Assembly (NCBI GenBank): GCA_001508335.1
Contig: LGFX01000001.1
Coordinates: 62,001 to 126,000, forward strand
DNA from: a candidate division TA06 bacterium 32_111
GTDB lineage: Bacteria; Hydrothermota; 32-111
DNA: 64,000 nt
Direction: 5' to 3'
The notes under the pieces are model-generated. The model worked only from the letters and a program-made list of their open reading frames with translations, was not told the DNA's origin and searched no databases. Below, piece by piece: positions 25,706-35,383 of this stretch. The translations under genes were made by a program, and so were the position numbers. Each line of letters starts with the position of its first letter. Positions within the stretch are counted from its first letter, which is position 1.

Positions 25706-26964
25706 TTTTAAAAACTGTTAACGAGATAATAGATATTTTACAGAACTCTTTTAACATAAACATAACAACATCTTTGAATGTCAAAATACATGATCTCTAC
25801 AATCTTGGGAAAATTCAGACAAAAGAGGATTTTGAAAAGATTCTCTTTGCTCTTTACAATTATCAAAATATATTTTTTGAAAATGAGGATATCAGAAAGA
25901 TAACAAAAAATATTTTTGAGAATATTGAAAAGGATAATTTAAACATACTATTTTTCTCCTCGGATATTGGTAGTTCTTTACTTTCCTTCGTTATAGACAG
26001 TGAACTGGCTCTAAAAAACCTAAAGAAGAGAAAAAATGTCAACTATTTTGCAGTTTACCCATCATTTTTCATTGTTGAAAGGATAAAGAATTGTAAGATA
26101 GAATATCCACAGCTCATAAAAGCGAATGATGACGAGCTTAAATATTTTATTGATATGATAGAAAATTACACTATAAGAGCAGACCTTTTAAACAGAATAA
26201 ATTTCATAGTTACGAATCCCTTTAACAACTCCATAAAGAGTGAATTTTTTGATATGATAGTTGTTAACAATTTTTCCAAAATATTTTTGAAAGAAAGGTT
26301 AGTGAATTTGTCGAAAGAGAGTTACAGGTTGTTGAAAGGTGGTGGTTATGTCATATCAGATTTCAAAGAGATAAACATTTTCTCAACTGGTTTGTTTGAG
26401 CAAGAGATTTGTGAAGATTTATTCTACTTTAAAAAACCTGAGAGTGATGATTTTTTAGTTTCAGATTATACTTTTGAGGATGCTTTAAATTTTTTTAAAG
26501 AAAAAAAATACAATGAATCTTTAGGTATCTTGCAGGCACTTCTTGGTAAAGATGATGAAAGGAGTGTTGAAATTTTAAAATTGATGCTTCTCATATTTAC
26601 AAGGCAGCACGATATTATGAAAATAGAATTCCTTGAGAAACAGTTACAAATGAACGGAATTAAGGATCCAGATTTCGATTTCATTCTTGGAATATACTAC
26701 TTTGACAGATTGAACTATTCTATAGCAAAACTCTATTTTCAAAAAACATTAGCACAAAACCCAAACTATATATATGCTCTATACTATCTTGCTCTGATAG
26801 ATAAAATGGAAGGGAAGAAAAGATCATCGATTGAGAATTTCAAAAGAATAGTTGAACTCATTGATAGTAGAGATTCGTACATACCAAAATTGTATACAGG
26901 AGACATATCAAAAGATATGATACGGTATATTGCGGAAAGTGAAATTGAGGAGGGAGTCTTATGA
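25702..26964 (+). CDS. CheR-like methyltransferase / TPR protein
   Basis: The GTG at 25702 overlaps the previous stop and follows AGGGGGG. The 420-residue protein has a CheR-like Rossmann part (about 80-230, SEFFDMIVVNNFSKIFLKERLVNL then RLLKGGGYVISD, the layout of the CheR post-SAM region). From about residue 255 there are four TPR-like helix pairs (YNESLGILQALLG, YSIAKLYFQKTLAQNPNYIYALYYLALI). The GxGxxxG SAM loop is weak (FFSSDIGSSLLS), so activity is doubtful. CheR-TPR proteins methylate chemoreceptors in chemosensory systems of the Frz/Che type. No receptor is encoded nearby. Confidence 0.7.
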   Translation: MILKTVNEIIDILQNSFNINITTSLNVKIHDLYNLGKIQTKEDFEKILFALYNYQNIFFENEDIRKITKNIFENIEKDNLNILFFSSDIGSSLLSFVIDSELALKNLKKRKNVNYFAVYPSFFIVERIKNCKIEYPQLIKANDDELKYFIDMIENYTIRADLLNRINFIVTNPFNNSIKSEFFDMIVVNNFSKIFLKERLVNLSKESYRLLKGGGYVISDFKEINIFSTGLFEQEICEDLFYFKKPESDDFLVSDYTFEDALNFFKEKKYNESLGILQALLGKDDERSVEILKLMLLIFTRQHDIMKIEFLEKQLQMNGIKDPDFDFILGIYYFDRLNYSIAKLYFQKTLAQNPNYIYALYYLALIDKMEGKKRSSIENFKRIVELIDSRDSYIPKLYTGDISKDMIRYIAESEIEEGVL

Positions 26965-28019
26965 AACAGATTATAATTTTCAAAGTAACGCATGATGATA
27001 TTTTAGAATCGAAAAAGTTGAATGAGAACAATTTAATATTCGAAGATGATTTTGCTAAAATAGAGGGGATCTGTGCTGAGGTGAAAATCGATATAATTTT
27101 AACATCATCAAGTGGAAAAATTTTAAAAGATACAAATCTTTTAAAAAGGCTCTTTTATTTGAAGATCCCTATTCTTGTAATTTTAAAAAAAGATGAGGAT
27201 ATTTACAGGTATAAAAACCTTTTTGAATTTCCCTATTTAGATTTTATAAAAGAAAATAATTTTGAATACGAATTTGAATATAAGTGTGAAAAAATTATTG
27301 GTATAAGAAACTATATAGTTTCCGTTGAGAGTATGTCATCTTTGCAACATGAAATAGGAAAAATTTCAAAACTATCTGTAGCCGGGGAATTGATCTCAAG
27401 TATAAGTCATATGATAAATAATCCTATTACATCGATAATCCTTCAACTCGATGTATTAAGGATGGATAAGAGTTGTCCGAAGGAATTGCATAAAAAAATT
27501 GATATGATTGAGCAGAATGTTGATAGAATAGTTTCCATAGTTTCAACTGTAAGGGAACTTAAACTTGGGATCTCTGAAAGGATGGAACTTGTAAACCTTG
27601 AGGATGAAACTTTAAAATTTTTACCAATAATAAAAGATTACTTTATCAATCACAATGTTGAAATTGAATACTCTTATGATAAAAAGATACCACCTGTAAA
27701 GTTGCCACATGGATTTTTAAAATATATTTTCCTTGAAATCATGCTTCTTCTTTTCCACAGAAGTGAAAAAGTTAAAGGTAATAAAGTCTCTATAAATTTT
27801 TCTCTATTCGATGATAACATAAATTTGATTTTCAACACAAATTTTAAAACAGGGTTGGAGACACTTTCAGAAGATGTTGATAATAAAAATAACAGATCGG
27901 ACCTTTTGACTATTAACTCTATTAGATTCGATCTTGAAAATGTTTCAGGAAAATTGTTCATGAAAGATTATGAAAAAGGGACTGAATTAAAAGTTGTTCT
28001 TCCTTTGCCTACGATATAG
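26961..28019 (+). CDS. Histidine-kinase-like protein with eroded ATPase domain
   Basis: The 352 residues begin with a receiver-like region lacking the usual acidic pocket (about 1-110). A DHp helix pair follows, with His150 in SISHMINNPITSI, an NtrB-like H box. The C-terminal part ends with KGTELKVVLPLP, like the last strand of an HATPase domain, but the N box (FLEIMLLLFHRSEK) and the G boxes are not intact. It may be a pseudokinase controlling the NtrC-type activator encoded 8 bases downstream. The pairing fits NtrB-NtrC gene order. It overlaps the CheR/TPR gene by four bases. Confidence 0.7.
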   Translation: MKQIIIFKVTHDDILESKKLNENNLIFEDDFAKIEGICAEVKIDIILTSSSGKILKDTNLLKRLFYLKIPILVILKKDEDIYRYKNLFEFPYLDFIKENNFEYEFEYKCEKIIGIRNYIVSVESMSSLQHEIGKISKLSVAGELISSISHMINNPITSIILQLDVLRMDKSCPKELHKKIDMIEQNVDRIVSIVSTVRELKLGISERMELVNLEDETLKFLPIIKDYFINHNVEIEYSYDKKIPPVKLPHGFLKYIFLEIMLLLFHRSEKVKGNKVSINFSLFDDNINLIFNTNFKTGLETLSEDVDNKNNRSDLLTINSIRFDLENVSGKLFMKDYEKGTELKVVLPLPTI

Positions 28020-28027
28020 GAGGTCTT

Positions 28028-29413
28028 ATGAATATGAAGAATATTTTGATAGTTGATGATGATCCTTTCATTCTTGAATCCGTTGGAGAGATACTAATTG
28101 AGAACAGATACAAAGTTTATAAATCATCGAATGGTGAGGAGATGTTTAAAGTTTTGGAAAAAAATTCGATAGACCTTATCTTACTTGATGTTAAGTTGCC
28201 TGACAGGACCGGAATAGAGTACCTCCCTGAACTTAAACATTTTTATCCTGATATATCTATAATAATAATAACTGGAAACGCTGAAATAAACGATGCTGTT
28301 AAAGCGATAAAAATGGGTGCTTACGATTATCTTAAAAAGCCCTTCAAAGGAAAAGAACTACTTTTATCGATAGAGAAGGCTTTGAAGTGGAATGAACTTT
28401 TATTTAGAAATGAAAATCTTCAGGAACAGGTTGAGAAGGATTTTTCTTTTCAGGGGATTATTGGAAAAAGTTCCAAGATGAAAGAACTTGTTAAGATGAT
28501 CAAACAGGTATCAAAAACTGACTCAAATATTTTGATTACTGGTGAGAGTGGTACAGGTAAAGAACTTGTTGCAAAAGCTATTCATTTCTCTGGAAAGAGA
28601 AAAAATAATCCTTTCGTTCCAATAAACTGTGCTTCTCTACCTGAAACTTTACTTGAAAGTGAACTTTTTGGATATGTTAAAGGTGCTTTTACAGGTGCAT
28701 ATAACAACAAAAATGGACTCTTTAAAGTTGCAGATTCTGGAACAATCTTTCTTGATGAGATAGGTGATATGCCTTTAAGTTTACAAGCAAAAATTTTAAG
28801 GGTTATTGAAAGTGGAGAGTTTACACCTCTCGGTTCAACCGTTGTTTTAAAGACTGATGTAAGGATAATTTCTGCTACGAATATTAACCTTAGAGATAGG
28901 ATAGTTGAAAACAGGTTCAGAGAGGATCTTTATTACAGATTGAATGTTGTGAATATAAATATCCCACCTTTAAGGGAAAGAAGGGAAGATATATTGCTGA
29001 TTGCTCAACATTTTCTTGAAAAATACTCTATCAAGATGAACAAGAAGATAAAAGGTTTTTCAGAAGGGGTTAAAGAGATATTTTTGAGGTACGATTGGCC
29101 TGGTAACGTGAGGGAACTTGAAAACGCTGTTGAAAGTAGTTGTGCTCTGACAACTGATGAAATAATAGATGTAAAAAATCTACCATCACACCTTTTCGGT
29201 AATATAATGCGATCAAACAGAAATGAGTTCATTCCTATAAACAGGCCCTTGAAAGAGACTATTGATTACTACGAAAGAGAATACCTTGTTCAACTTTTAA
29301 AATTTTGCAATGGGAATGTGACGAAGGCGGCACAGATTGCTCAGATAGCGAGGCAGAACCTGCATTCGAAATTGAAAATTTATAATATAAATGTAAAGGA
29401 TTTTAGAAAATGA
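28028..29413 (+). CDS. Sigma-54-dependent response regulator, NtrC type
   Basis: The 461-residue activator has a receiver (about 5-120, LILLDVKLPDRTG, KKPFKG), an AAA+ domain and a Fis-type helix-turn-helix (CNGNVTKAAQIAQIARQNLHSKL). The AAA+ domain has Walker A GESGTGKE from Gly172, the sigma-54-contacting GAFTGA loop at 219-224, GTIFLDEIGD and R-finger segments. It converts closed sigma-54 complexes to open ones when phosphorylated. AGGAGG precedes the ATG. Four sigma-54-like elements in this window, two before signalling genes and two before secreted proteases, are plausible targets. Confidence 0.95.
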   Translation: MNMKNILIVDDDPFILESVGEILIENRYKVYKSSNGEEMFKVLEKNSIDLILLDVKLPDRTGIEYLPELKHFYPDISIIIITGNAEINDAVKAIKMGAYDYLKKPFKGKELLLSIEKALKWNELLFRNENLQEQVEKDFSFQGIIGKSSKMKELVKMIKQVSKTDSNILITGESGTGKELVAKAIHFSGKRKNNPFVPINCASLPETLLESELFGYVKGAFTGAYNNKNGLFKVADSGTIFLDEIGDMPLSLQAKILRVIESGEFTPLGSTVVLKTDVRIISATNINLRDRIVENRFREDLYYRLNVVNINIPPLRERREDILLIAQHFLEKYSIKMNKKIKGFSEGVKEIFLRYDWPGNVRELENAVESSCALTTDEIIDVKNLPSHLFGNIMRSNRNEFIPINRPLKETIDYYEREYLVQLLKFCNGNVTKAAQIAQIARQNLHSKLKIYNINVKDFRK

Positions 29414-32385
29414 AAACGATTTTAAAAATTTTCAAATTCGAATTCAAAACGGACTATTTTTCGAAATTTTCAACCAAAGAAATTTTCCCGATTTTAAAAT
29501 ACAATTTTCTGATTTTTTTTGTTTTTATAGGTTTAATTGGGACTTTCTTTTTAAGTTCAAAATATCTTTTTACAAAATTAATTTTAACAAATTTTTTGGT
29601 AACATTTTCTTCCTTCATTCTAAACCTTTTACTTCTTTTTTTCCTGATAAGAAAGAAAAAGGTTGAAATTGTTGGAAGGATTTTAGTTTATTTTTTATTT
29701 TTTGTTAATCTATTCATTTTGTTTTTTACAGATTTAGAATCAAATAGAAGAATTATTGTTTACATTTTCCCATTGATATCTTTTCTTTCGATTTCATTTT
29801 GGGAAAGTTTCATTTTGTCTTTCATTGTAATGTTTTTTATTATCGCAAAAATTCCTGATTACTACGATATTTTCACTTACGATAGGACATTAAATTTCAG
29901 TTTTTTGATAACCTACATTTCAATATTTTTAATTACTGCTGTCTACAAATACTTTTTAGATATGTTTCAAAAAATTGCTGTTGAAAACGAAGAGAGACTT
30001 GATTATGAAAATAAAGTTTTAAAAGTTTTGAAAGAGAATTTTCAGAAAAAAAATAGTGAGTTTCAAAAATTGTTCGAAGTTGTTCCGAGTGCTGTTTTTA
30101 TTACTGATAAGAATGGAAAAATAATTTCAATCAATAGAAGAGCACTTGAGATATTAGGTTACAAGGAAGATGAACTTGTTGGAAAAGAGTGCACTTTTTT
30201 TGCTCTTGAACCATGTAGGAGTGGATGTTCTTTGAAAAACAAAAATGATGACACTCCAATTTTAAACAAAATATGCAAGATCGTTACGAGTTCAAAAAAT
30301 ATTAGAATAATCTCAAAAAATGCTCAGATTTTGAAAGATGAAAATGGAAACTATTCTGGTTCCATTGAGGTTTTCGATGATATAACGGAAAAATACAATT
30401 ACGAAAGAGAGATTGAAAAGTTGATGTTTTCAGTTAATCAGAGTCCAGCAAGTGTCGTTATAACCGATACGGATGGTAATATAGAGTATGTTAACAAAAA
30501 ATTCACTGAAGTTACAGGATACACATTCGAAGAGGTGAAAGGTAAAAATCCAAGAATTTTAAAATCAGGTGAAAAAAGTAAAGAGGAATACAAAGAGTTA
30601 TGGGATACAATAAAATCAGGTAAAGAGTGGAGAGGGGAGTTCCATAACAAGAGAAAGGATGGGACACTCTATTGGGAAATGGCTCTTATCGCTCCAATAA
30701 TTGATAAAGATGGTAAAATTATAAATTTTGTTGCTGTTAAAGAGGATATAACTGAAAGGAAAAAGGTTGAAAATGAACTGTTTGAAGCAAAGTTGAAAGC
30801 AGAACAGGCTACGAAAGCGAAATCAATTTTCCTCGCAAATATGAGTCATGAGATAAGAACTCCCTTGAATGGTATTGTTGGAATGGTTGATCTTTTACTT
30901 GGAACTAAACTTGACAAGGAGCAGGAGGATTTTGTAAAAACAATTAAATACTCATCCATAACTTTGCTTACACTTATAAACGATATTCTTGATTTTTCAA
31001 AAATTGAGTCTGGGAAGATGAGTTTTGAGGAAATAGAGTTTGACCTTTACCAACTTGTTGAACTTTCTTTAAAACCTTTAATTTTTGAGGTTTCCAAAAA
31101 AGGACTTGAGGTTTTGGTCGATATAGATAGAAATGTTCCAAGGTATATAAAATCTGATCCTGTAAGGTTAAAACAGATTATTCTTAACCTTGTTGGAAAC
31201 TCTTTGAAATTCACTGAAAAAGGTGAGATACTTGTAGAGGTGAAACTTCTTGAAAGAAGAGAGAATGATGTTATCCTGAAATTTATAATTTCGGATTCAG
31301 GCATAGGAATAGATAATGATAAGATAGAAAAGATATTTCAGCCGTTTGAACAGGCTGATAATTCGATAACAAGAAAGTTCGGTGGAACAGGTTTTGGCAC
31401 TTCAATTTCAAAATATATAGTTGAAAAGTTGGGTGGACAGATATATGCCACCTCACCTTCGAAACTTTCAAAAGATGGAGGTAGAGGGAGAGGAAGTGAG
31501 TTCGGTTTCACGATTAAAACTGTTGAGGTTTCAGCTGATGATATTAAAAAAACATTTTCAAAAATAAAAGATATTGAGAAGGTTCTTGTAATAGATGATA
31601 ACAAGTTGAATCTAAAAATAATGCAAAATATGTTATCTGTTTGGAATGTGGATTGTGAAACCCTTACAACTTTTAAAGGTTTTGATAAAGATTTAAAAAA
31701 TTATGACTTAATTTTTGTTGACTATGTTATGCCTGATTTCAACGGACTTGAAGTTGCTAAAATGATAAAGGAGAGAGATGAAAAAATAAAAGTTGTGATT
31801 TTCACATCTGCAATTTTGAAAGAGGATAAAGAAAAGTTCGATTCGATAGGAGTTGATGGTTATCTACAAAAGCCAGTTACACAGTCCTCCCTTTACGATC
31901 TGCTTGCTTCTATGTTCGAGGAAAGGGAAAAAATCGTCGAGAAGAAAGAAAAAAAGAAAAATTTAGAAAAGAAAGATGTTAAAATTCTTGTAGCTGAGGA
32001 TAATCCTGTAAATCAGAAGGTAGCTAAAAGTATGTTGAACAAGTTAGGATACGATGTGGATATCGCTGAGAATGGGACTAAAGTTTTGGAGAAGATGTCA
32101 GAGAACAGTTATGATATTATTCTTATGGATGTTCAGATGCCTGTTATGGATGGACTCACAACAACCAGGATAATAAGGGAGGTTGAAGATGATCTTAAAA
32201 ATCACAGAAACCTTTCCTATAACCTTAACCTGAAAAAAATTCCAATCCCTATCATCGCTCTAACGGCAAACGCAATGAAGGAGGATCGTGATATATGTTT
32301 GGCTAATGGGATGAACGATTACCTTTCGAAACCTTTAAATTTAAATGAACTTAAAGAGGTTGTTGAAAAATATAGCGGAAGTTGA
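29410..32385 (+). CDS. Membrane-bound hybrid histidine kinase (PAS-PAS-HK-REC-REC)
   Basis: A 991-residue sensor kinase. Six or so membrane helices (about 30-190) and a short coiled coil lead to PAS 1 (about 215-330), which contains an unusual Cys-rich insert with CTFFALEPCRSGCSL. PAS 2 (about 340-455) has the NPRILKSGEKSKEEY and W-F pattern of redox or flavin-type PAS domains. The kinase has His480 in NMSHEIRTP, N box GNSLKFTEKG, G1 DSGIGID and a slightly altered G2 (GGTGFGTSIS). Two receivers follow, with Asp771 and Asp907. It overlaps the NtrC-type gene (ATGA) and could phosphorylate several receivers in the block. Confidence 0.93.
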   Translation: MKTILKIFKFEFKTDYFSKFSTKEIFPILKYNFLIFFVFIGLIGTFFLSSKYLFTKLILTNFLVTFSSFILNLLLLFFLIRKKKVEIVGRILVYFLFFVNLFILFFTDLESNRRIIVYIFPLISFLSISFWESFILSFIVMFFIIAKIPDYYDIFTYDRTLNFSFLITYISIFLITAVYKYFLDMFQKIAVENEERLDYENKVLKVLKENFQKKNSEFQKLFEVVPSAVFITDKNGKIISINRRALEILGYKEDELVGKECTFFALEPCRSGCSLKNKNDDTPILNKICKIVTSSKNIRIISKNAQILKDENGNYSGSIEVFDDITEKYNYEREIEKLMFSVNQSPASVVITDTDGNIEYVNKKFTEVTGYTFEEVKGKNPRILKSGEKSKEEYKELWDTIKSGKEWRGEFHNKRKDGTLYWEMALIAPIIDKDGKIINFVAVKEDITERKKVENELFEAKLKAEQATKAKSIFLANMSHEIRTPLNGIVGMVDLLLGTKLDKEQEDFVKTIKYSSITLLTLINDILDFSKIESGKMSFEEIEFDLYQLVELSLKPLIFEVSKKGLEVLVDIDRNVPRYIKSDPVRLKQIILNLVGNSLKFTEKGEILVEVKLLERRENDVILKFIISDSGIGIDNDKIEKIFQPFEQADNSITRKFGGTGFGTSISKYIVEKLGGQIYATSPSKLSKDGGRGRGSEFGFTIKTVEVSADDIKKTFSKIKDIEKVLVIDDNKLNLKIMQNMLSVWNVDCETLTTFKGFDKDLKNYDLIFVDYVMPDFNGLEVAKMIKERDEKIKVVIFTSAILKEDKEKFDSIGVDGYLQKPVTQSSLYDLLASMFEEREKIVEKKEKKKNLEKKDVKILVAEDNPVNQKVAKSMLNKLGYDVDIAENGTKVLEKMSENSYDIILMDVQMPVMDGLTTTRIIREVEDDLKNHRNLSYNLNLKKIPIPIIALTANAMKEDRDICLANGMNDYLSKPLNLNELKEVVEKYSGS

Positions 32386-32391
32386 TATAAT
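32363..32391 (+). promoter_or_regulatory. Promoter before the DUF362 gene, likely leaderless
   Basis: TTGAAA (32363-32368), a 17-base spacer and TATAAT (32386-32391), the -10 lying just after the kinase stop codon. The ATG at 32398 is six bases downstream, so transcription would start at or within a base of it. Confidence 0.65.
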
Positions 32392-32397
32392 TAATAA

Positions 32398-33447
32398 ATG
32401 TTTTCTAAAGTATATTTTCTTGATATACAAACATTTTCAGGTAATTTCAAATTATTCGAGAATATCCTTATAAAAGAAATCCGTATACAGGAAAAATTCA
32501 AAGAAAAAGATATAATCGGAGTAAAAATACATTTCGGTGAAAAGGGTAACAGGGCTTACATAAAACCGGTTTATGCTAACTGGTTTTGTGATTTTTTAAA
32601 AAGAAGAGGTTATAAGCCATTTTTAACTGACACCAATACACTTTATAAAGGGATGAGATCAAACTCTGTGGATCACCTTTATAACGCATTTTTCAACGGA
32701 TTTTCATATTTTCCAATTATTATAGCTGATGGATTGAGAGGGGAAAGTTATGTTAAAGTTGAGAGGGAATTGGAAATTTTAAAAGAGTTCTATATTGGGG
32801 CTGATATATTTTATTCCGATGGTTTGTTGTTTCTAACACATTTCAAAGGTCATGAGTTAACAGGTTTTGGAGGAACGATCAAAAATATGGGTATGGGATG
32901 TGCAGCCAAAAGAGGAAAATTGGTTATGCATTCAAACCTTACTCCCCATGTAGATAGAAATAGGTGCAAAGGTTGTTTCAAGTGTTTAAAATGGTGTAAT
33001 GTAAACGCTATAGAAAATGTTGATGGCCTGGCTAATATAGATAAAAAGAAATGTGTAGGATGTGGGCTCTGTCTTGAAGTATGTGATTATAAAGCTATTA
33101 ACATAGATTGGGAAATCGAGAGTTCCCTTATGCAAAGGAAAATGGCTGAATACGCTAAGATCACGGTTGAAAAGAAACCTTCAATTTTTATTAATTTCGT
33201 TATAGATATCTCTCCAGTTTGTGATTGCTATCCATACAATAAAAGTCCAATAGCGAAAGATGTTGGGATACTTTTTTCTTCTGATCCTGTTGCTTTAGAT
33301 AGAGCATCATACGACCTTGTTTGTGAAAGAACAGGTTATGACCCTTTTAAAAAGACTCATCCTTCGATAGATTCTCTTATCCAACTTGAACATGCTGAAA
33401 AAATAGGACTTGGAACAAATGAGTATGAACTTGTTCAGATCACTTAA
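32398..33447 (+). CDS. DUF362 protein with two 4Fe-4S ferredoxin motifs
   Basis: The 349-residue protein has an N-terminal DUF362 region (VKIHFGEKGNRAYIKP near residue 42, LTDTNTLYKGMR, FLTHFKGHELTGFGGTIKNMGMGCA). A bacterial ferredoxin domain (about 180-225) follows, with CKGCFKCLKWC and CVGCGLCLEVC. A C-terminal region has VCDCYPYNKSPIAKDVGILFSSDPVALD. Such proteins are common in anaerobes and are thought to be electron-transfer or iron-sulphur proteins. The physiological partner is unknown. No ribosome site precedes the ATG, in line with the leaderless promoter. Confidence 0.88.
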   Translation: MFSKVYFLDIQTFSGNFKLFENILIKEIRIQEKFKEKDIIGVKIHFGEKGNRAYIKPVYANWFCDFLKRRGYKPFLTDTNTLYKGMRSNSVDHLYNAFFNGFSYFPIIIADGLRGESYVKVERELEILKEFYIGADIFYSDGLLFLTHFKGHELTGFGGTIKNMGMGCAAKRGKLVMHSNLTPHVDRNRCKGCFKCLKWCNVNAIENVDGLANIDKKKCVGCGLCLEVCDYKAINIDWEIESSLMQRKMAEYAKITVEKKPSIFINFVIDISPVCDCYPYNKSPIAKDVGILFSSDPVALDRASYDLVCERTGYDPFKKTHPSIDSLIQLEHAEKIGLGTNEYELVQIT

Positions 33448-35383
33448 ATTAACATTCGTCCTTCTTTTCTCAATAAAGTTATTATCTTTTGGTCAGTATT
33501 TTGATGACTCCGAAAATGTAAAAAAATTTTTTGAAATGGATTTAGATTTTAAAAAAGTTTTAAATACAAAGAGTATAAAGGAACTTGAAAGGTTATCTTC
33601 CTTGGAAAGGGTTATTTGTTATAACGATTCTTTGTTTAGTAATTTAAAGTCTCCTGAGAATTATGTTCAGGAGTATCTTTACCTTAAAAATCTTTTTCAT
33701 GAAAAAAATTATGAAAAGATAATTTCATACAAGCCAGTTTTTTTAAAAGATTCGATCGGACTAGTTTATAAGATTTTTCTTGGGTACTCTTTTTTATATC
33801 TGAAGGATTATGAGAAAAGTATTGAAGTCTCATCAAAATTTAGTGGTGATTTCTCGGAGATCTTAAAAATAATTTGTCTGTACAGGTTAAACAGGTTTGA
33901 TGAATGTATAAAATCTATTGAGAAATTCCAAAACTTTTCAAGTTATCCAGAGATACTGAAATTGTATATCCATCTTAATTACACAAGGAAAAATTTTGAA
34001 AAATTAGATGATCTATGTGATCTTTTCTTTGAAAAATATAAAGGTGATGAAGATTACAACTATATCCTTTACATAAAAGGGCAAATACTTTTCAAAAAGG
34101 GATATTTTAAAAGATCCCTAAAATTCATAAATCAGGTTATCTTAAATGAAGTTAAGGATTCAGTCCTTATAGGTAACGCCTACTATCTTGCCGGGAAAAA
34201 TTATTTTATGCTTGGTGATTACGATAGGATGGAAAACTATCTGAATGTTTTTAGAGAGTCGAACATTGCTTCAGATTTTAAAAAGAATGCATTATTTTTG
34301 GATGGTAAAGGATTTTTTCTGAAAGGTGATTATAGAAAAGCCATAAAAAAACTTAAAAATTTTTCTAAAGATTTCCCCGATGATGAACTTTCTACCTACG
34401 CTGATCAGATGATAGCAGAGTCCTATTTCAATCTGAAAAATTACAAAAAGTTTAAAGAATACCTTAAAAAGAGAAACTATCCTGATTTTATAAATGAAAA
34501 GTTAATTTTTTTGAAATATTTTGTGGATTACAAAGATGGCTTGTATCCTGATAGTATAAGTTCCTATATATCTTTTATAGAAAACGAAAAGAGTAATCCT
34601 TTTAGAAAGAATGCATATGAAAGAATCATTGAGGAAACAAACTCAGATTCTATAAAACTTTTTTATCTAAAAAATTACCTGATTGAATTCAACGGAGCAG
34701 AAAAGGTTTATCAGATATTTGAAAAAAGTTTAGTTTTTTTGTATGAGAACACAAGTTATGAATTTTTTCTAAAATTTTTCAAAAATATGGATTTTTCCAG
34801 TGAGAGGGTTGATAAACTCTTTTTACTTCTTATAAGTGAAATTTATAATAAAAAAAAGGATTACCTTTTTGTTGTCAAAATGACCCAGAATTTTTTGGAT
34901 AACATCAAATTTTATAAGGATGAAATAGAATACATCTTTATAAAATCTCTTGGTAACTTAGGTAACTATGATGCTGCCCTGACTCTAATAGATAAAAAGT
35001 TAAAAGTTAAAAATGATTTTTATGATTCTTTATATATGTTAAAATTCTCTATCTACTCTGAAAAGAATGATGTCGAAAATTTAACAAATGTTGTTGAGAG
35101 TTATGATGGTGGGAATATTTATCTTGAAGCCGAATTGAATAGAGTTCTTGCCGAAAAGTTTTACTCAATAAAAATGTTCCAGCAGGCAAAAGAGTATTTT
35201 AGAAAGGCTCTTGTTCTTTACGGAGATGATAGGGAAAAGGTGGCTCTTGTTTTGACTGAACTTGCTGAAACTCATTATGCTCTTGACGAAAAAGAGAACG
35301 CCTCTATAATTGCTCAGCAGGCTTTATTTTTTACGAGAGATGTAAACCTTATAAACAGGATAAAGTTGATAATTGAAAAATAA
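33425..35383 (+). CDS. Exported TPR-repeat protein
   Basis: The 652 residues start with a signal peptide (MNLFRSLKLTFVLLFSIKLLSFG). I prefer the ATG at 33425, and the ATG two codons earlier is equally possible. The rest is a solenoid of degenerate tetratricopeptide repeats, including KSVLIGNAYYLAGKNYFMLGDYDRMENYL and FQQAKEYFRKALVLYGDDREKVALVLTELAETHYAL. Such periplasmic TPR proteins resemble outer-membrane assembly (BamD/YbgF-like) or gliding/secretion accessory proteins, but no specific family is clear. It overlaps the DUF362 gene by 23 bases and rimO by 11. Confidence 0.75.
   Translation: MNLFRSLKLTFVLLFSIKLLSFGQYFDDSENVKKFFEMDLDFKKVLNTKSIKELERLSSLERVICYNDSLFSNLKSPENYVQEYLYLKNLFHEKNYEKIISYKPVFLKDSIGLVYKIFLGYSFLYLKDYEKSIEVSSKFSGDFSEILKIICLYRLNRFDECIKSIEKFQNFSSYPEILKLYIHLNYTRKNFEKLDDLCDLFFEKYKGDEDYNYILYIKGQILFKKGYFKRSLKFINQVILNEVKDSVLIGNAYYLAGKNYFMLGDYDRMENYLNVFRESNIASDFKKNALFLDGKGFFLKGDYRKAIKKLKNFSKDFPDDELSTYADQMIAESYFNLKNYKKFKEYLKKRNYPDFINEKLIFLKYFVDYKDGLYPDSISSYISFIENEKSNPFRKNAYERIIEETNSDSIKLFYLKNYLIEFNGAEKVYQIFEKSLVFLYENTSYEFFLKFFKNMDFSSERVDKLFLLLISEIYNKKKDYLFVVKMTQNFLDNIKFYKDEIEYIFIKSLGNLGNYDAALTLIDKKLKVKNDFYDSLYMLKFSIYSEKNDVENLTNVVESYDGGNIYLEAELNRVLAEKFYSIKMFQQAKEYFRKALVLYGDDREKVALVLTELAETHYALDEKENASIIAQQALFFTRDVNLINRIKLIIEK

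Noticed and set aside
35373-35383. Possible frameshift or error at the rimO start because no ATG is available
   Set aside because: A TTG overlapping the upstream stop gives a normal RimO N-terminus, so an unusual start codon is enough.
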